A DNA stretch of 64,000 nt from Devosia beringensis (GCF_014926585.1 NZ_CP045422.1:3688001-3752000), one strand, 5' to 3'; shown: positions 26,455 to 35,759, counted from the stretch's first letter. Program-made: numbers and translations. The notes: generated by a model not told the origin, from the sequence alone.

Positions 26455-28071
26455 ATGCGCAGATTGCTGTTATCCGGAATTGCCCTGGCCGTCCTGACCA
26501 TGGCATCACCCGTTTTTGCCCAGGAGGAAAAGCAGGGTGGCTCGATGATCGTCACCTACAAGGATGACGTGGCGACCCTCGACCCAGCCATCGGCTATGA
26601 CTGGCAGAACTGGTCGATGATCAAGTCGCTGTTCGACAGCCTGATGGACTACGAGCCGGGCACCTCCACGCTGACGACGGACCTGGCCGAAAGCTACACT
26701 ATCTCCGATGACGGCCTCACCTATACGTTCAAGCTGCGGCCGGGTGTCAAATTCCACAATGGTCGCGAGATGACCGCCGAGGACGTCAAATACTCGCTCG
26801 ACCGGGTCACCGATCCGGCAACGCAGAGCCCTGGCGCGGGCTTTTTCGCCTCCATTGCTGGCTATGATGCTGTAACTGACGGTTCGGCAACCGGCCTCTC
26901 TGGCGTCGCGGTCGTCGATCCGCTGACCGTCGAGATCACGCTGTCGCGGCCCGATGCCACCTTCCTGCATGTGGTGGCGCTCAACTTCTCCTCCATCGTG
27001 CCCAAGGAAGCGGTGGACGAGTTCGGCGCCGATTTCGGCAAGCACCCGGTCGGCACCGGCGCTTACTCGCTAACCGAGTGGACGCTGGGCCAGCGTCTCG
27101 TCTTTGCCCGCAATGCCGATTACTGGAAGGCCGGCATTCCCAAGATGGACGAGATCGTCTTCGAGATCGGCCAGGAGCCAACCGTGGCGCTGCTGCGGTT
27201 GCAAAATGGCGAAGTCGACATCCTGGGCGACGGCATTCCCCCGGCGCAGTTCCTCGAGGTCAAGGACAACCCGGACTATGCCGACATGATCATCGAGGGT
27301 GGCCAGCTGCAGACCGGCTATATCACCCTCAATGTGACCACGCCGCCCTTCGACAATCTCGAGGTGCGCAAGGCCGTCAACATGGCGATCAACAAGGACC
27401 GCATCGTCCGCATCATCAATAACCGCGCGGTGATCGCCAACCAGCCGCTGCCGCCTTCCATGCCCGGCTATACCGAAGGCTATGAAGGCATTGCCTATGA
27501 TGTGGAAGGCGCCAAGGCGCTGCTGGCCGAGGCGGGCTTCCCCGATGGCTTCACCACCGAACTCTATGTGTACAATGTAGATCCCAATCCCCGCATCGCC
27601 CAAGCCATCCAGCAGGATCTCGCCGCCATCGGCGTTACCGTGGAATTGCTGTCGCTGGCCCAGGCCAATGTGATCGAGGCCGGCGGCGCCGGTACGGCGC
27701 CGATGATCTGGTCGGGCGGCATGGCCTGGATCGCCGACTTCCCCGATCCATCCAACTTCTACGGCCCGATCCTGGGCTGCGCCGGTGCGGGCGAGGGCGG
27801 CTGGAACTGGTCGAAATACTGCAATGAAGCGCTCGACGCCATGGCGACGGCGGCGGATTCGATGATCGACCCGGCCAAGGCGGCTGATCGCTACCAGGCC
27901 TGGAGCGACGTCTATATGGGCGTGATGGCCGATCTTCCCTGGGTGCCGGTTTTCAACGAGCAGCGCTTCACCATGAAGTCGGCCCGCCTGGGTGGCCCCG
28001 ATGCCATCTTTGTCGATCCCGTCCATATTCCCGTCAACTACGACTATGTGTTTGATAAAGATGTGCAGTAA
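26455..28071 (+). CDS. Opp/Dpp-type ABC transporter substrate-binding protein (family 5)
   Basis: A 538-residue periplasmic binding protein. The signal peptide ends near SPVFAQE (residue 23). The mature protein begins with GGSMIVTYKDDVATLDPAIGYD, then YTFKLRPGVKFHNGREMTAEDVKYSLDR, a strong family-5 signature. ATG 26455 follows AAGGAGAG at 26440-26447. It is expected to capture the substrate for the permeases just upstream. Unlike the family-5 protein at 18974 it has an ordinary Sec signal and DppA-like length. Its last 11 bases overlap the acetamidase start. Confidence 0.93.
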   Translation: MRRLLLSGIALAVLTMASPVFAQEEKQGGSMIVTYKDDVATLDPAIGYDWQNWSMIKSLFDSLMDYEPGTSTLTTDLAESYTISDDGLTYTFKLRPGVKFHNGREMTAEDVKYSLDRVTDPATQSPGAGFFASIAGYDAVTDGSATGLSGVAVVDPLTVEITLSRPDATFLHVVALNFSSIVPKEAVDEFGADFGKHPVGTGAYSLTEWTLGQRLVFARNADYWKAGIPKMDEIVFEIGQEPTVALLRLQNGEVDILGDGIPPAQFLEVKDNPDYADMIIEGGQLQTGYITLNVTTPPFDNLEVRKAVNMAINKDRIVRIINNRAVIANQPLPPSMPGYTEGYEGIAYDVEGAKALLAEAGFPDGFTTELYVYNVDPNPRIAQAIQQDLAAIGVTVELLSLAQANVIEAGGAGTAPMIWSGGMAWIADFPDPSNFYGPILGCAGAGEGGWNWSKYCNEALDAMATAADSMIDPAKAADRYQAWSDVYMGVMADLPWVPVFNEQRFTMKSARLGGPDAIFVDPVHIPVNYDYVFDKDVQ

Positions 28072-29005
28072 CTGCGACTACACCATCCACCGCGTGAACC
28101 ATCACTTCGGGTGGGATCATTCTATCCCGCCCGTGCAGCGGGTGGCGCCCGGTTCGTCGGTCTATTTCGAGTGTCTCGACAGCGGGGCCGGGCACTTCAC
28201 GCCCGCCAGCACCGTGGCCGATGTGTCGACGCTCGACTTTTCTAAGGTCAATCCGGTCACCGGCCCCATCTATATCGATGGGGCCCAGCCCGGTGACGCC
28301 CTCAAGATCACCATGGAGGGCTTTGAGCCCTCCGGCTTCGGCTGGACGGCCAATATTCCTGGCTTCGGGCTCCTGGCCGACCAGTTCAAGGACCCGGCGC
28401 TGACGCTGTGGCACTATGACAAGACCAGCATGGCGCCGGCAGCGTTCTCGAAAAACGGCAAGGTGCCGCTCAAGCCATTCTGCGGCGAGATGGGCGTTGC
28501 TCCAGCGGCGCCTGGCAATCACTCGCAGGTGCCGCCGCGCCGGGTGGGTGGCAATCTTGACATCCGCGACCTCACCACCGGCACGGTGCTGTATCTGCCG
28601 GTCGAGGTCGAGGGTGCGCTGTTCTCGGTGGGCGACACCCACGCCGCCCAGGGCGATGGCGAGGTCTGCGGCACGGCCATCGAGAGCCAGATGAACGTGG
28701 CACTCAAGTTCGAGCTGATTAAGGGCGCCAACCTGGCTATGCCGCGTTTCACCACGTCGGGGCCGGTCACCAACCATCTCGACGCCAAGGGCTATGAGGT
28801 GACCACCGGCATCGGGCCGGACCTGATGGCGGGTGCGCGCGACGCGCTGTCAGGCATGATCGACCTGCTGGGCAGCCAGTATGGCCTGTCTGCCGAGGAG
28901 GCCTATATGCTGTGCTCTGTGTGTGGCGATCTCCGCGTCTCCGAGATCGTCGACATGCCCAATTGGGTGGTGAGCTTCTACTTCCCCCGGATCGTCTTCG
29001 AGTGA
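28061..29005 (+). CDS. Acetamidase/formamidase (FmdA/AmdA family)
   Basis: A 314-residue cytoplasmic amidase of the FmdA_AmdA family, which hydrolyses formamide, acetamide or related short amides to ammonia and acid. This is a different fold from AmiE of the classical ami operon. Landmarks include [40 protein letters not shown] with metal-ligand candidates, and the C-terminal [18 protein letters not shown] 28061 overlaps the binding-protein stop by 11 bases; an in-frame ATG 12 bases earlier is possible. Its stop overlaps the GTG of the following ATPase gene. This enzyme gives the best clue to the operon's purpose: nitrogen or carbon from an amide. Confidence 0.92.
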   Translation: MCSNCDYTIHRVNHHFGWDHSIPPVQRVAPGSSVYFECLDSGAGHFTPASTVADVSTLDFSKVNPVTGPIYIDGAQPGDALKITMEGFEPSGFGWTANIPGFGLLADQFKDPALTLWHYDKTSMAPAAFSKNGKVPLKPFCGEMGVAPAAPGNHSQVPPRRVGGNLDIRDLTTGTVLYLPVEVEGALFSVGDTHAAQGDGEVCGTAIESQMNVALKFELIKGANLAMPRFTTSGPVTNHLDAKGYEVTTGIGPDLMAGARDALSGMIDLLGSQYGLSAEEAYMLCSVCGDLRVSEIVDMPNWVVSFYFPRIVFE

Positions 29006-30771
29006 CGGCCGAAGCGTCCCCGCTGCTCGAACTGCGCGGCCTCGTCACCGAGGTCGCGTCGTCTTCCGGTCCACGGCGCGTGGTGGACGGGCTCAGCTTC
29101 ACGCTGGAGCGCGGCCAGACGCTCTGCATTGCCGGCGAGTCAGGCTCAGGTAAATCGATGACCGCGCTCTCGCTGATGGGCCTGCTGCCCCAGCCCATGG
29201 CGCGGGTTACCGCGGGATCGGCCCTGTTCAATGGGCGCGACCTGTTCGGCCTGGATCGGGAAGCCATGCGCGCCATTCGTGGCCGCGAGATCAGCATGAT
29301 CTTCCAGGAGCCGATGACCTCGCTCAATCCGGTGATGACGGTGGGCCGGCAATTGTCCGAGGCGATCACGGCGCATACAACGCTGACCGCCAGCGCGGTC
29401 CGCACGCGCGCCTTGGAACTCCTTGATCAGGTGCAGATACCCGAGGCGGCGCGGCGCCTGAGCCAATATCCGCATGAGCTCTCAGGCGGCATGCGGCAGC
29501 GCGTGATGATCGCCATTGCGCTCAGCCAGCGGCCGGACATCCTGATCGCCGATGAACCGACGACCGCCCTCGATGTGACGGTGCAGGCGCAGATTCTCAG
29601 CCTCATCCGCCTGCTGCAGCAGGAGACCGGTACGGCGGTGATCATGATCACCCATGACATGGGCGTGGTGGCCGAAATGGCCGACCATGTCCTGGTGATG
29701 AAGGATGGGTGCCAGGTCGAGACCAGTCCCGTGCGCACGATCTTCGCGTCACCCGCGCAGCCCTATACGCAGGCGCTGCTGGCGGCCGTGCCGGTGCTCG
29801 GCTCGATGGCGGGCACCAGCATGCCCAGGCGGGCAACGCCCGCCGCTGCAAACCCGAGGGAAGTGCTCGATGTCGACAACCTGAGCGTACGCTTCGACCT
29901 GCGCGGTGGACTGCTGCGCCAGGTGAGCAAGCGGGTGCATGCTGTGGAGGGCATTTCGCTGCGCCTCCATGAAGGCGAAACCCTGGCCTTGGTCGGCGAA
30001 AGCGGCTGCGGCAAATCCACGACGGGCCGGGCTTTGCTCAACCTCGTGCCCTTTACCGGCGATGTGCGGGTCAACGGCACCCATATTGCTGGGCTGCGAC
30101 CCGACCAGATGAAGCCGGTCCGGCGCGATATCCAGATGATTTTCCAGGATCCCTATGCCTCGCTCGATCCGCGTATGCGGGTGGGCGAGCTGGTAGCGGA
30201 GCCACTGAAAATCCACGGCCTGGCCAAAGGCAGCGAATTGACCGACCGCGTCGAATACCTGTTCGGCCGCGTCGGACTGCCACCCGAGGCAGCGGCCCGC
30301 TATCCGCACGAATTCTCCGGCGGCCAGCGCCAGCGCATCTGCATCGCGCGGGCGCTGTCGCTGTCGCCCAAGATCATCGTCGCCGACGAAAGCGTCTCGG
30401 CCCTGGATGTCTCGATCCAGGCCCAGGTGCTCGACCTGCTGCAGGACATCCAGAACGAGACGGGCATCGCCTATCTCTTCATTTCCCATGACATGGCCGT
30501 GGTCGAGCAGATCAGCCATCGCGTGGCGGTGATGTATATGGGGCGGTTCGTCGAGGTGGGGACGCGGGCGCAGCTCTTCGAGAACCCGCAACACCCCTAT
30601 ACAAGGGCGCTGATGGCAGCCGCCCCGGTGCCCGATCCGTCGCGCGACCGGCGCCGCTACGTGCCGTTCGATGGCGACCTGCCCAGTTCGGTCCGCCCGC
30701 TCGGCTACGAGCCGCAGCCGGTCGTCTATCGGGATGTTGGGGCCGGCCACCTCGTCGCTCAAGGCGCCTGA
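29002..30771 (+). CDS. Opp/Dpp-type ABC transporter, fused double ATP-binding protein
   Basis: About 589 residues with two ABC ATPase modules. Module 1: Walker [14 protein letters not shown], signature [12 protein letters not shown], Walker [13 protein letters not shown]. Module 2: [38 protein letters not shown]. It ends in an OppF-type tail. GTG 29002 overlaps the amidase stop (GTGA); the longer ORF from 28912 would lie inside the amidase gene. It energises the permeases at 24601-26429. It is the last gene of the amiC operon, and no strong terminator is visible after it. It is similar in layout to the fusion at 12866 but separate in sequence. Confidence 0.93.
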   Translation: MTAEASPLLELRGLVTEVASSSGPRRVVDGLSFTLERGQTLCIAGESGSGKSMTALSLMGLLPQPMARVTAGSALFNGRDLFGLDREAMRAIRGREISMIFQEPMTSLNPVMTVGRQLSEAITAHTTLTASAVRTRALELLDQVQIPEAARRLSQYPHELSGGMRQRVMIAIALSQRPDILIADEPTTALDVTVQAQILSLIRLLQQETGTAVIMITHDMGVVAEMADHVLVMKDGCQVETSPVRTIFASPAQPYTQALLAAVPVLGSMAGTSMPRRATPAAANPREVLDVDNLSVRFDLRGGLLRQVSKRVHAVEGISLRLHEGETLALVGESGCGKSTTGRALLNLVPFTGDVRVNGTHIAGLRPDQMKPVRRDIQMIFQDPYASLDPRMRVGELVAEPLKIHGLAKGSELTDRVEYLFGRVGLPPEAAARYPHEFSGGQRQRICIARALSLSPKIIVADESVSALDVSIQAQVLDLLQDIQNETGIAYLFISHDMAVVEQISHRVAVMYMGRFVEVGTRAQLFENPQHPYTRALMAAAPVPDPSRDRRRYVPFDGDLPSSVRPLGYEPQPVVYRDVGAGHLVAQGA

Positions 30772-30934
30772 CCGGCCGATCTCCGGATGCAAGACACTGT
30801 GGCCGCGCGTGCGGGACGGGCAGGGCGCAGACTTGTCGCATAGGCGCCGAGCAGGGCGTGATCAGAATTTTCACTGTCCGCCAGACGGGGGTATTGCATA
30901 AGGCCCTGTCCTCCCATAGTTACTGCGGCGGTGA

Positions 30935-31008
30935 GGCCACGTGGCGGAGTGGTTACGCAGCGGATTGCAAATCCGCGTACTCCGGTTCAATTCCGGACGT
31001 GGCCTCCA
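30935..31008 (+). tRNA. tRNA-Cys (anticodon GCA)
   Basis: A full cloverleaf of 74 bases including encoded CCA. The acceptor stem 30935-30941 pairs with 30998-31004 (7 bp). The anticodon stem GCGGA/TCCGC (30960-30964 and 30972-30976) encloses TTGCAAA, with GCA at 30967-30969. The T stem TCCGG/CCGGA (30981-30985, 30993-30997) encloses TTCAATT. The discriminator base T at 31005 is followed by CCA. Confidence 0.97.
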
Positions 31009-31161
31009 GTAATTTCCCAATAAAATCGACTGCCTGACGGTGATCCCGGTCTTTGAGTGGCTGGGGTCGTACCATTGCGGGTCCTTCCCGCTCAGTTTTG
31101 AGGTTTTCCCGACACTCCCGACGAATCCGTGACATAGGACATGGCACATGGGGACGGTAGG

Positions 31162-31413
31162 ATGGGCAGCTCGATTTACGCGAAGATGGCCCTGGTCGGC
31201 AGCATGCTTGTCTTCGGCGCGCTGGCTGTCGCCGCCGGGGAGAACGACGCCTGCAACATCAAGGGCAATGTGAGCACTCAGGGAGAGCGCATCTATCACG
31301 TCCCGGGTCAGAAATATTACAATGACACCCGGATCAGTGCGTCCCATGGTGAGCGCTGGTTCTGTTCAGAAGAAGAGGCCCGCTCTGCCGGCTGGCGCCG
31401 CTCCAAAGTGTAG
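31162..31413 (+). CDS. Small secreted protein resembling the C-terminal part of ExoI-type proteins
   Basis: An 83-residue protein with a signal peptide or anchor (MALVGSMLVFGALAVAAG) and a compact domain: CNIKGNVS, GERIYHVPGQKYYNDTRIS and ERWFCSEEEARSAGWRRSK. This block occurs alone or at the C-terminus of ExoI-like thermonuclease-fold proteins in rhizobia, and two Cys could form a disulfide. The nuclease part is absent, so no nuclease activity is expected. ATG 31162 follows GGGGAC by a suitable distance; an in-frame ATG at 31141 is an alternative. It lies 150 bases after tRNA-Cys and is convergent with the next small gene. Function unknown. Confidence 0.75.
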   Translation: MGSSIYAKMALVGSMLVFGALAVAAGENDACNIKGNVSTQGERIYHVPGQKYYNDTRISASHGERWFCSEEEARSAGWRRSKV

Positions 31414-31446
31414 AGCGGGATATGGCTGCCGCTGGTCTAGCCTGAC

Positions 31447-31743
31447 TCAGATGCCCGGCATCACGACAGGCGCGGGTGGCACATAGACGGGCACCTGCGG
31501 CAGCGAGTCTATCCTGCGCTCTACGATTAAGTCCTGCTGTGACTTCTGTAGCGCGTCGATCTGGCTTTGCAGGTTGCGCTGGCGGGTTTCGGCCGCCAGT
31601 TCGTTCTGCAGGCAGACGATGCGTTCGCCATTGGCCTGAATTTCTCCGGCCGTGTTGCCCGGTGCAGGCGCGGGACACGCGCCCTGGGCGGTGCCCACCG
31701 AAAAAGCGAGGGTCACAAAGATAATGACGGCGGGTTTCATCAT
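31447..31743 (-). CDS. Small periplasmic coiled-coil protein, function unknown
   Basis: A 98-residue predicted secreted protein: signal peptide (KPAVIIFVTLAFSVGTAQGA, cleavage near AQG-A), then a glutamine-rich helical stretch (IVCLQNELAAETRQRNLQSQ, DALQKSQQDLIVERR) likely to form a short coiled coil, and a proline-rich end. I do not recognise the family. Adjacent ATG codons at 31743 and 31740 are both possible; neither has a strong ribosome-binding site. It lies 79 bases downstream of the next minus-strand gene and may share its transcript. Confidence 0.55.
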   Translation of the reverse strand: MMKPAVIIFVTLAFSVGTAQGACPAPAPGNTAGEIQANGERIVCLQNELAAETRQRNLQSQIDALQKSQQDLIVERRIDSLPQVPVYVPPAPVVMPGI

Positions 31744-31822
31744 GCCGGGCATGCTGCGCTTTGAGTGTCGGCAAGGCAAGTCACGTCTGCTTGGTGTGAC
31801 CGGCGCTGTGCGCCGACCGCCT

Positions 31823-32167
31823 TCACATCCTGCCGATGCGCAAAATCTGCCCGGTGCGTTCAATTTTCAAGCCTTGGGGCGAGTGAGGAGCCATCTTGGT
31901 CAGGTCGCCCCAGTCGGATTGCCAAAGGGTGCGGTCGCCGCTGACCACGATCTCGACGTCGTTGCGATTGGCCATCCTGATGGCCAAGGCAAAGGATTTC
32001 GATAGTGGCAAGGGAGATGTCGCGTCCGGAGCCGCATCTTCATGGGCTGATACAACCTCGCAGGGTCCGGTGACCCTGGCGCGGGCTTCCCCGTCCCGAT
32101 CGACAAACAGAAAAAGAGTAACCAGGTCGTCCACAGTCGCATCGACATAGCGAAATGAGCTTTTCAT
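31823..32167 (-). CDS. Hypothetical cytoplasmic protein, 114 residues
   Basis: An ORF with a good ribosome-binding site (AAGGAG, seven bases before ATG 32167). The protein has no signal peptide or membrane helix. It is mixed in composition (SSFRYVDATVDDLVTLFLFV, SKSFALAIRMANRNDVEIVV, LWQSDWGDLTKMAPHSPQGL), resembling a small alpha/beta domain. I recognise no motif. It is co-directional with the coiled-coil gene at 31447. The good start signal is the main reason to believe it is real. Confidence 0.6.
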   Translation of the reverse strand: MKSSFRYVDATVDDLVTLFLFVDRDGEARARVTGPCEVVSAHEDAAPDATSPLPLSKSFALAIRMANRNDVEIVVSGDRTLWQSDWGDLTKMAPHSPQGLKIERTGQILRIGRM

Positions 32168-32457
32168 GGGAAAGCTCCTTGTTCGTCAGATGACATGACC
32201 TGACGTGAGTTTGTATAACGTGCCACATGGCCAAATGTTCCGCTGCGCCGGACCCGACGGCCGGCGGCGCCAGGCGAACACACGCCGCTCACCGCTGAGT
32301 TGCTTGAAGGGCATCACCTTGGCGACGATGCTGTGATCTGTGCTCATACCCATCATGCACCACTCATTTTGTCGCGGAGTGCCATATGGCCTTGCCAAGC
32401 AGGCGAGGCTGGGGATATTCACGTCCAGCATATGACCGGCCGGGGCGGACGACAGCA
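32168..32457. other. Intergenic region without a convincing gene
   Basis: About 290 bases between the divergent genes at 32167 and 32458. A minus-strand ORF ends at 32186, but its starts lack ribosome-binding sites and it encodes a basic, low-quality sequence. The region should contain the promoters of both flanking genes. I could not pick out a clear -35/-10 pair. Confidence 0.5.
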
Positions 32458-33114
32458 ATGACACAATTCGAGCAGCTGCGCGCCAGGATGGTCGACAACC
32501 AGTTGCGCACCAGTGGCGTCACCGAGCCGAGGCTGCTGGCCCAGATGGCTGAGGTGCCCCGCGAGCGCTTCGTTCCCGTCGATCGGCAGGCCGTTGCCTA
32601 TATTGATGATGTACAGTGGCTGGGGCAGGGGCCCGCCCGACGCTTCATGATGGCCCCGGCGACACTGGCTAAGCTGCTGCAATTGGCGGCTGTTACCCCC
32701 GATGATACGGTTCTCGATGTTGGCGCAGGAACCGGTTACGGCACCGCTGTCATGGCCGGATTGGCCCATTCCGTTGTCGGCCTTGAAGCCGATGCCGATC
32801 TGGCCGGTGCGGCCAGCGCGACCCTTGGCGATCTGGGCATTGCCAATGTCGACATCGTGGTCGGCGATATTGACGCGCTGAGGCGCACTGGCTTTGACGT
32901 CATCTTCGTTGAGGGCGCGCTCGATCAGGTACCACAGGCGCTGTTTGCCGCGCTCAATGATGGCGGTCGGCTGATAGCCCTGATTCGCTCTGGCGGCGTG
33001 GCCGTGGCCAATGTCTTCGTCAAGACTGGCAATGCCATTGCGGCCCGCGGGGAGTTCAATGCCACCCTGCCGCCGCTACTGCAGGCACAGCCGCAACCGG
33101 AATTTGTGTTTTGA
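32458..33114 (+). CDS. Protein-L-isoaspartate O-methyltransferase-family protein
   Basis: A 218-residue SAM-dependent methyltransferase of the PCMT family. Motif I reads TVLDVGAGTGYGTAVMAGL and is preceded by the PCMT-like RERFVPVDRQAVAYIDD and RFMMAPATLAKLLQ. Cytoplasmic. True PCMTs repair isoaspartyl residues. This shorter rhizobial type, found before tolC, lacks the usual GQTIS motif (here MMAPATL), so its substrate may differ. ATG 32458 starts the conserved part; upstream ORF sequence to 32386 is non-conserved. tolC follows after 150 bases, a gene order common in Hyphomicrobiales. Confidence 0.85.
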   Translation: MTQFEQLRARMVDNQLRTSGVTEPRLLAQMAEVPRERFVPVDRQAVAYIDDVQWLGQGPARRFMMAPATLAKLLQLAAVTPDDTVLDVGAGTGYGTAVMAGLAHSVVGLEADADLAGAASATLGDLGIANVDIVVGDIDALRRTGFDVIFVEGALDQVPQALFAALNDGGRLIALIRSGGVAVANVFVKTGNAIAARGEFNATLPPLLQAQPQPEFVF

Positions 33115-33264
33115 TGTCGCCTATTAGGCGATGGAGGTTCCGCGCTGTTGCCCGGTGGGCACTGTCGGGACCGAAACGCACGTTATATTTTGACCGCCAT
33201 TGCGCGGGCGGTTGTTAACCCCATCTGCCACGCATAGAGTTTGCGGGATATTGGAGAGACTTGC

Positions 33265-34626
33265 ATGAGTTTTCGCGGGAAATTGGTCGCAAGTGTAGTG
33301 GCTTTGATGGTCAGTGCTGTCGCGGTAGGCGGTGCGCAGGCTCAATCGATCGCGCAGGCTCTGACTACGGCCTATGATTATGCCCCGGATCTGCAGTCGG
33401 CTCTGCTCAGCGCCAAGTCATCGGCGGAGAACATTGCCCTGGCCAACGCCGGTAAGCGCCCCACGATCGGCGCATCGCTTAGCGGCAGCTACAACTGGAG
33501 CGTGGTCAACAACAGATTTGATGACAGCACGTCGTTGTCCCCGGGCCTCTCCTACAATCAGACCATCTTCGATAATGGCAAGACGGACGCCGACATCGAG
33601 GCGGCCCGCGCCGGTGCCGAAGCTGCCGAATACCAGATCCGCAGCACCGAGCAGACCGTGCTGCTGGCCGTGGTGCAGGCCTATATGAATGTCTATAGCG
33701 GGCGCCAGCTCGTAGCGCTGCGCCAGGAAAACCGCGATTTCTACTCGGCGCAGTTGCAGTCCTCCCGCGATCGGCTCGACGTGGGTGAGGGCACCCGCAT
33801 TGACGTGGCGCAAGCAGAGGCCCGGTTGGCCCAGGGCGATGCCGCTTATCGTGCCGCGGTCAGCAGTCTCGAGATCAGCCAGGCGACCTTCCAGCGCTAC
33901 GTTGGCCAGGCGCCGCAGAATCTCGATCCCAGCCACAATTTCTCCCGCCTGATCCCCAGTTCTCTCCCGGCAGCGATTGCTGCTGCCGAAGTCGACCATC
34001 CGGCCTTGCTGATGTCCAAGGCGGCCATTCGCGCGGCCCAGGCATCGAGCGCCAGCGCCAAAGCACAGTTTGGACCTAAGGCAAGCCTGAGCGGCGGGGT
34101 TACCGGTACAGCGACCGATCCCAAGGGCCAGCGCGACGGTATCAGCGGCTCGGTTAGCTTTCAGATCACGGTGCCAATCTATGCCGGTGGCGCTATCGGT
34201 GCGGGTGTCCGCAAGGCCAATATCGAGCAGATCAAGTCTGAGGTCGACGCCATGTCCGCCTATGACCAGATCCGCGAGGCGGTAATCTCGGCCTGGGCCG
34301 GCATCCAGAGTGCCGATGCCCAGATTTCTGCCGCCAATTCAGCCGAGTCTGCCGGCCGCACCGTCGTTGACGGGGTGATCCAGGAACGCGATCTGGGTAC
34401 CAGCACCACGCTCGACGTGCTCAATGCGCAAGCCGAGTTGACCACGGCCCGCGAAGCCCGCATCACCGCCTCGACCAACAAGGTCATTGCCACTTTCTCG
34501 CTGCTGGCCGCCATGGGCCACCTGACAGCGGCCGATCTGGGTCTCAACGTCGAAGTGAAGTCGGCAGTCCGCTATACCGACGCTGTCGATGACGTGTGGG
34601 CCGAACTGCGCAGTGTCAAAGAATAA
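33265..34626 (+). CDS. tolC: TolC-family outer-membrane efflux/secretion channel
   Basis: A 453-residue outer-membrane protein with signal peptide cleavage near GGAQAQS. It has the two-fold repeated OEP architecture of TolC: helical hairpins (ALTTAYDYAPDLQSALLSAK and, in the second half, ALLMSKAAIRAAQASSASAK) alternating with beta strands (ASLSGSYNWSVV; PKASLSGGVTGTATD). GERYTDP-like and DRLDVGEGTRIDVAQAEARL match the conserved TolC repeat, as does the later RDLGTSTTLDVLNAQAEL. ATG 33265 has TTGGAGAG upstream. It serves RND or type I exporters encoded elsewhere. A strong hairpin terminator lies 25 bases downstream. Confidence 0.93.
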   Translation: MSFRGKLVASVVALMVSAVAVGGAQAQSIAQALTTAYDYAPDLQSALLSAKSSAENIALANAGKRPTIGASLSGSYNWSVVNNRFDDSTSLSPGLSYNQTIFDNGKTDADIEAARAGAEAAEYQIRSTEQTVLLAVVQAYMNVYSGRQLVALRQENRDFYSAQLQSSRDRLDVGEGTRIDVAQAEARLAQGDAAYRAAVSSLEISQATFQRYVGQAPQNLDPSHNFSRLIPSSLPAAIAAAEVDHPALLMSKAAIRAAQASSASAKAQFGPKASLSGGVTGTATDPKGQRDGISGSVSFQITVPIYAGGAIGAGVRKANIEQIKSEVDAMSAYDQIREAVISAWAGIQSADAQISAANSAESAGRTVVDGVIQERDLGTSTTLDVLNAQAELTTAREARITASTNKVIATFSLLAAMGHLTAADLGLNVEVKSAVRYTDAVDDVWAELRSVKE

Positions 34627-34650
34627 ATCCGGCCATCTACTCCATCTTTG

Positions 34651-34680
34651 GTGGCCGGGCATCGCCCGGCCACAAGTTTT
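34651..34680 (+). terminator. Rho-independent terminator after tolC
   Basis: A 10-bp perfect GC-rich stem (GTGGCCGGGC/GCCCGGCCAC) with ATC loop, followed by AAGTTTT. It lies 24 bases after the tolC stop. Confidence 0.8.
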
Positions 34681-34819
34681 AGTGGAAGACCTCGGCTATC
34701 GGCAGGTCCGTGATTCCTAAAATTTGCTGTCCGGTCTAAGCTGTTGTTCACGAATCAGGGTTTGGCCGCGTTTGCGGGGGCCGTTTTTCCGGTTCGGAGC
34801 GCATGAGTAAGAGGCACCT

Positions 34820-35731
34820 ATGAACAAGCCGGCACCCAAAGAACCCTCAATGGATGAAATTCTGTCGTCCATTCGGCAGATCATCGCCGACGATGATGCC
34901 TCCGGGGTTCCACGCCGGGCCGCCAGCCTGGCGGCAGCCGATCCGATGCAGGCCGCTCCCGCCCATGCGGCTGACCGCGACCTGAGCGATATGCTCGGCG
35001 ATATCGAACCACTGGCCCTCAGCCCGTCGCAGATCGTGGACGATGGCGGCGACGATGACATTGAAGGCTTCAGCTTTGATTCCATCTTGGCAGATACGCC
35101 GGTGGAAGAGGACGATCCGATGGCCGTTGCCGCGCCGATGCTGGTCGATCCCGAGGATATCAGCTTTGCGCCCGCCGCCGCCGATGATGACGACGATCTC
35201 CCCTCGTTCTCCCCCCCTGTGCAGCGGGTCATCCCGCCCGACCCCAAGCCCGTGGCTGCCAAGGCCAAACCGGCCCCGGCTCCCGAGCCTGAGCCGGAAT
35301 CGCTGATGGCCGGCATGGATTTCGATCTCCCCAGTTTCAACCCGGAGCCGGAGCCCGAGGCCGAAGCCGGTTTCGACATTCCCGAGTTCAACCCGGAGCC
35401 TGCGGCCGAAATCTCCTTTGATGCCGATGCAGAGATTGCCAGCTTTGACCCGCCCGCATCGCCTGCCGCGGTGCAGCCGGCTGCTATGCCCGATGCGAGT
35501 CTGTCGGCTGACATGGCCTCACAACTGCTCGAGCCGACGACACAGGCTGCCGTGCGCAGTTCGATGACCAAGCTCAACGGCCTGGGCCTGGGCAATACCG
35601 GCGCCACCATCGAGTCGCTGATGCGCGACATGCTGCGGCCCATGCTCAAGGAATGGCTGGACGAAAACCTGCCATCCGTTGTCGAGCGCATGGTGGAAAA
35701 GGAAATCGCCCGGGTTTCTCGCGGCGAATAG
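34820..35731 (+). CDS. popZ: PopZ-type polar organising protein (DUF2497)
   Basis: A 303-residue protein with the two conserved ends of the family: N-terminal PSMDEILSSIRQIIADDD, the partner-binding helix, and the C-terminal oligomerisation region (ATIESLMRDMLRPMLKEWLD through PSVVERMVEKEIARV). The middle (about residues 60-230) is acidic and proline-rich, as in PopZ, and forms the disordered spacer. PopZ makes a cytoplasmic polar matrix that anchors ParB-parS and cell-cycle proteins. The spacer contains near-repeats of the kind FDLPSFNPEPE and FDIPEFNPEP. It precedes valS, as in other Hyphomicrobiales. Confidence 0.88.
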   Translation: MNKPAPKEPSMDEILSSIRQIIADDDASGVPRRAASLAAADPMQAAPAHAADRDLSDMLGDIEPLALSPSQIVDDGGDDDIEGFSFDSILADTPVEEDDPMAVAAPMLVDPEDISFAPAAADDDDDLPSFSPPVQRVIPPDPKPVAAKAKPAPAPEPEPESLMAGMDFDLPSFNPEPEPEAEAGFDIPEFNPEPAAEISFDADAEIASFDPPASPAAVQPAAMPDASLSADMASQLLEPTTQAAVRSSMTKLNGLGLGNTGATIESLMRDMLRPMLKEWLDENLPSVVERMVEKEIARVSRGE

Positions 35732-35759
35732 CCTGTTCCGTCATCTCTGATGCCCTGCC

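Noticed and set aside
30935..31200. Integration site at tRNA-Cys
   Set aside because: No integrase and no direct repeat of the tRNA 3' end seen nearby; flanking genes have host-like composition.
32186..32380. Small minus-strand ORF in the gap before the PCMT-like gene
   Set aside because: No ribosome-binding site at any start, basic sequence without resemblance to a known family.
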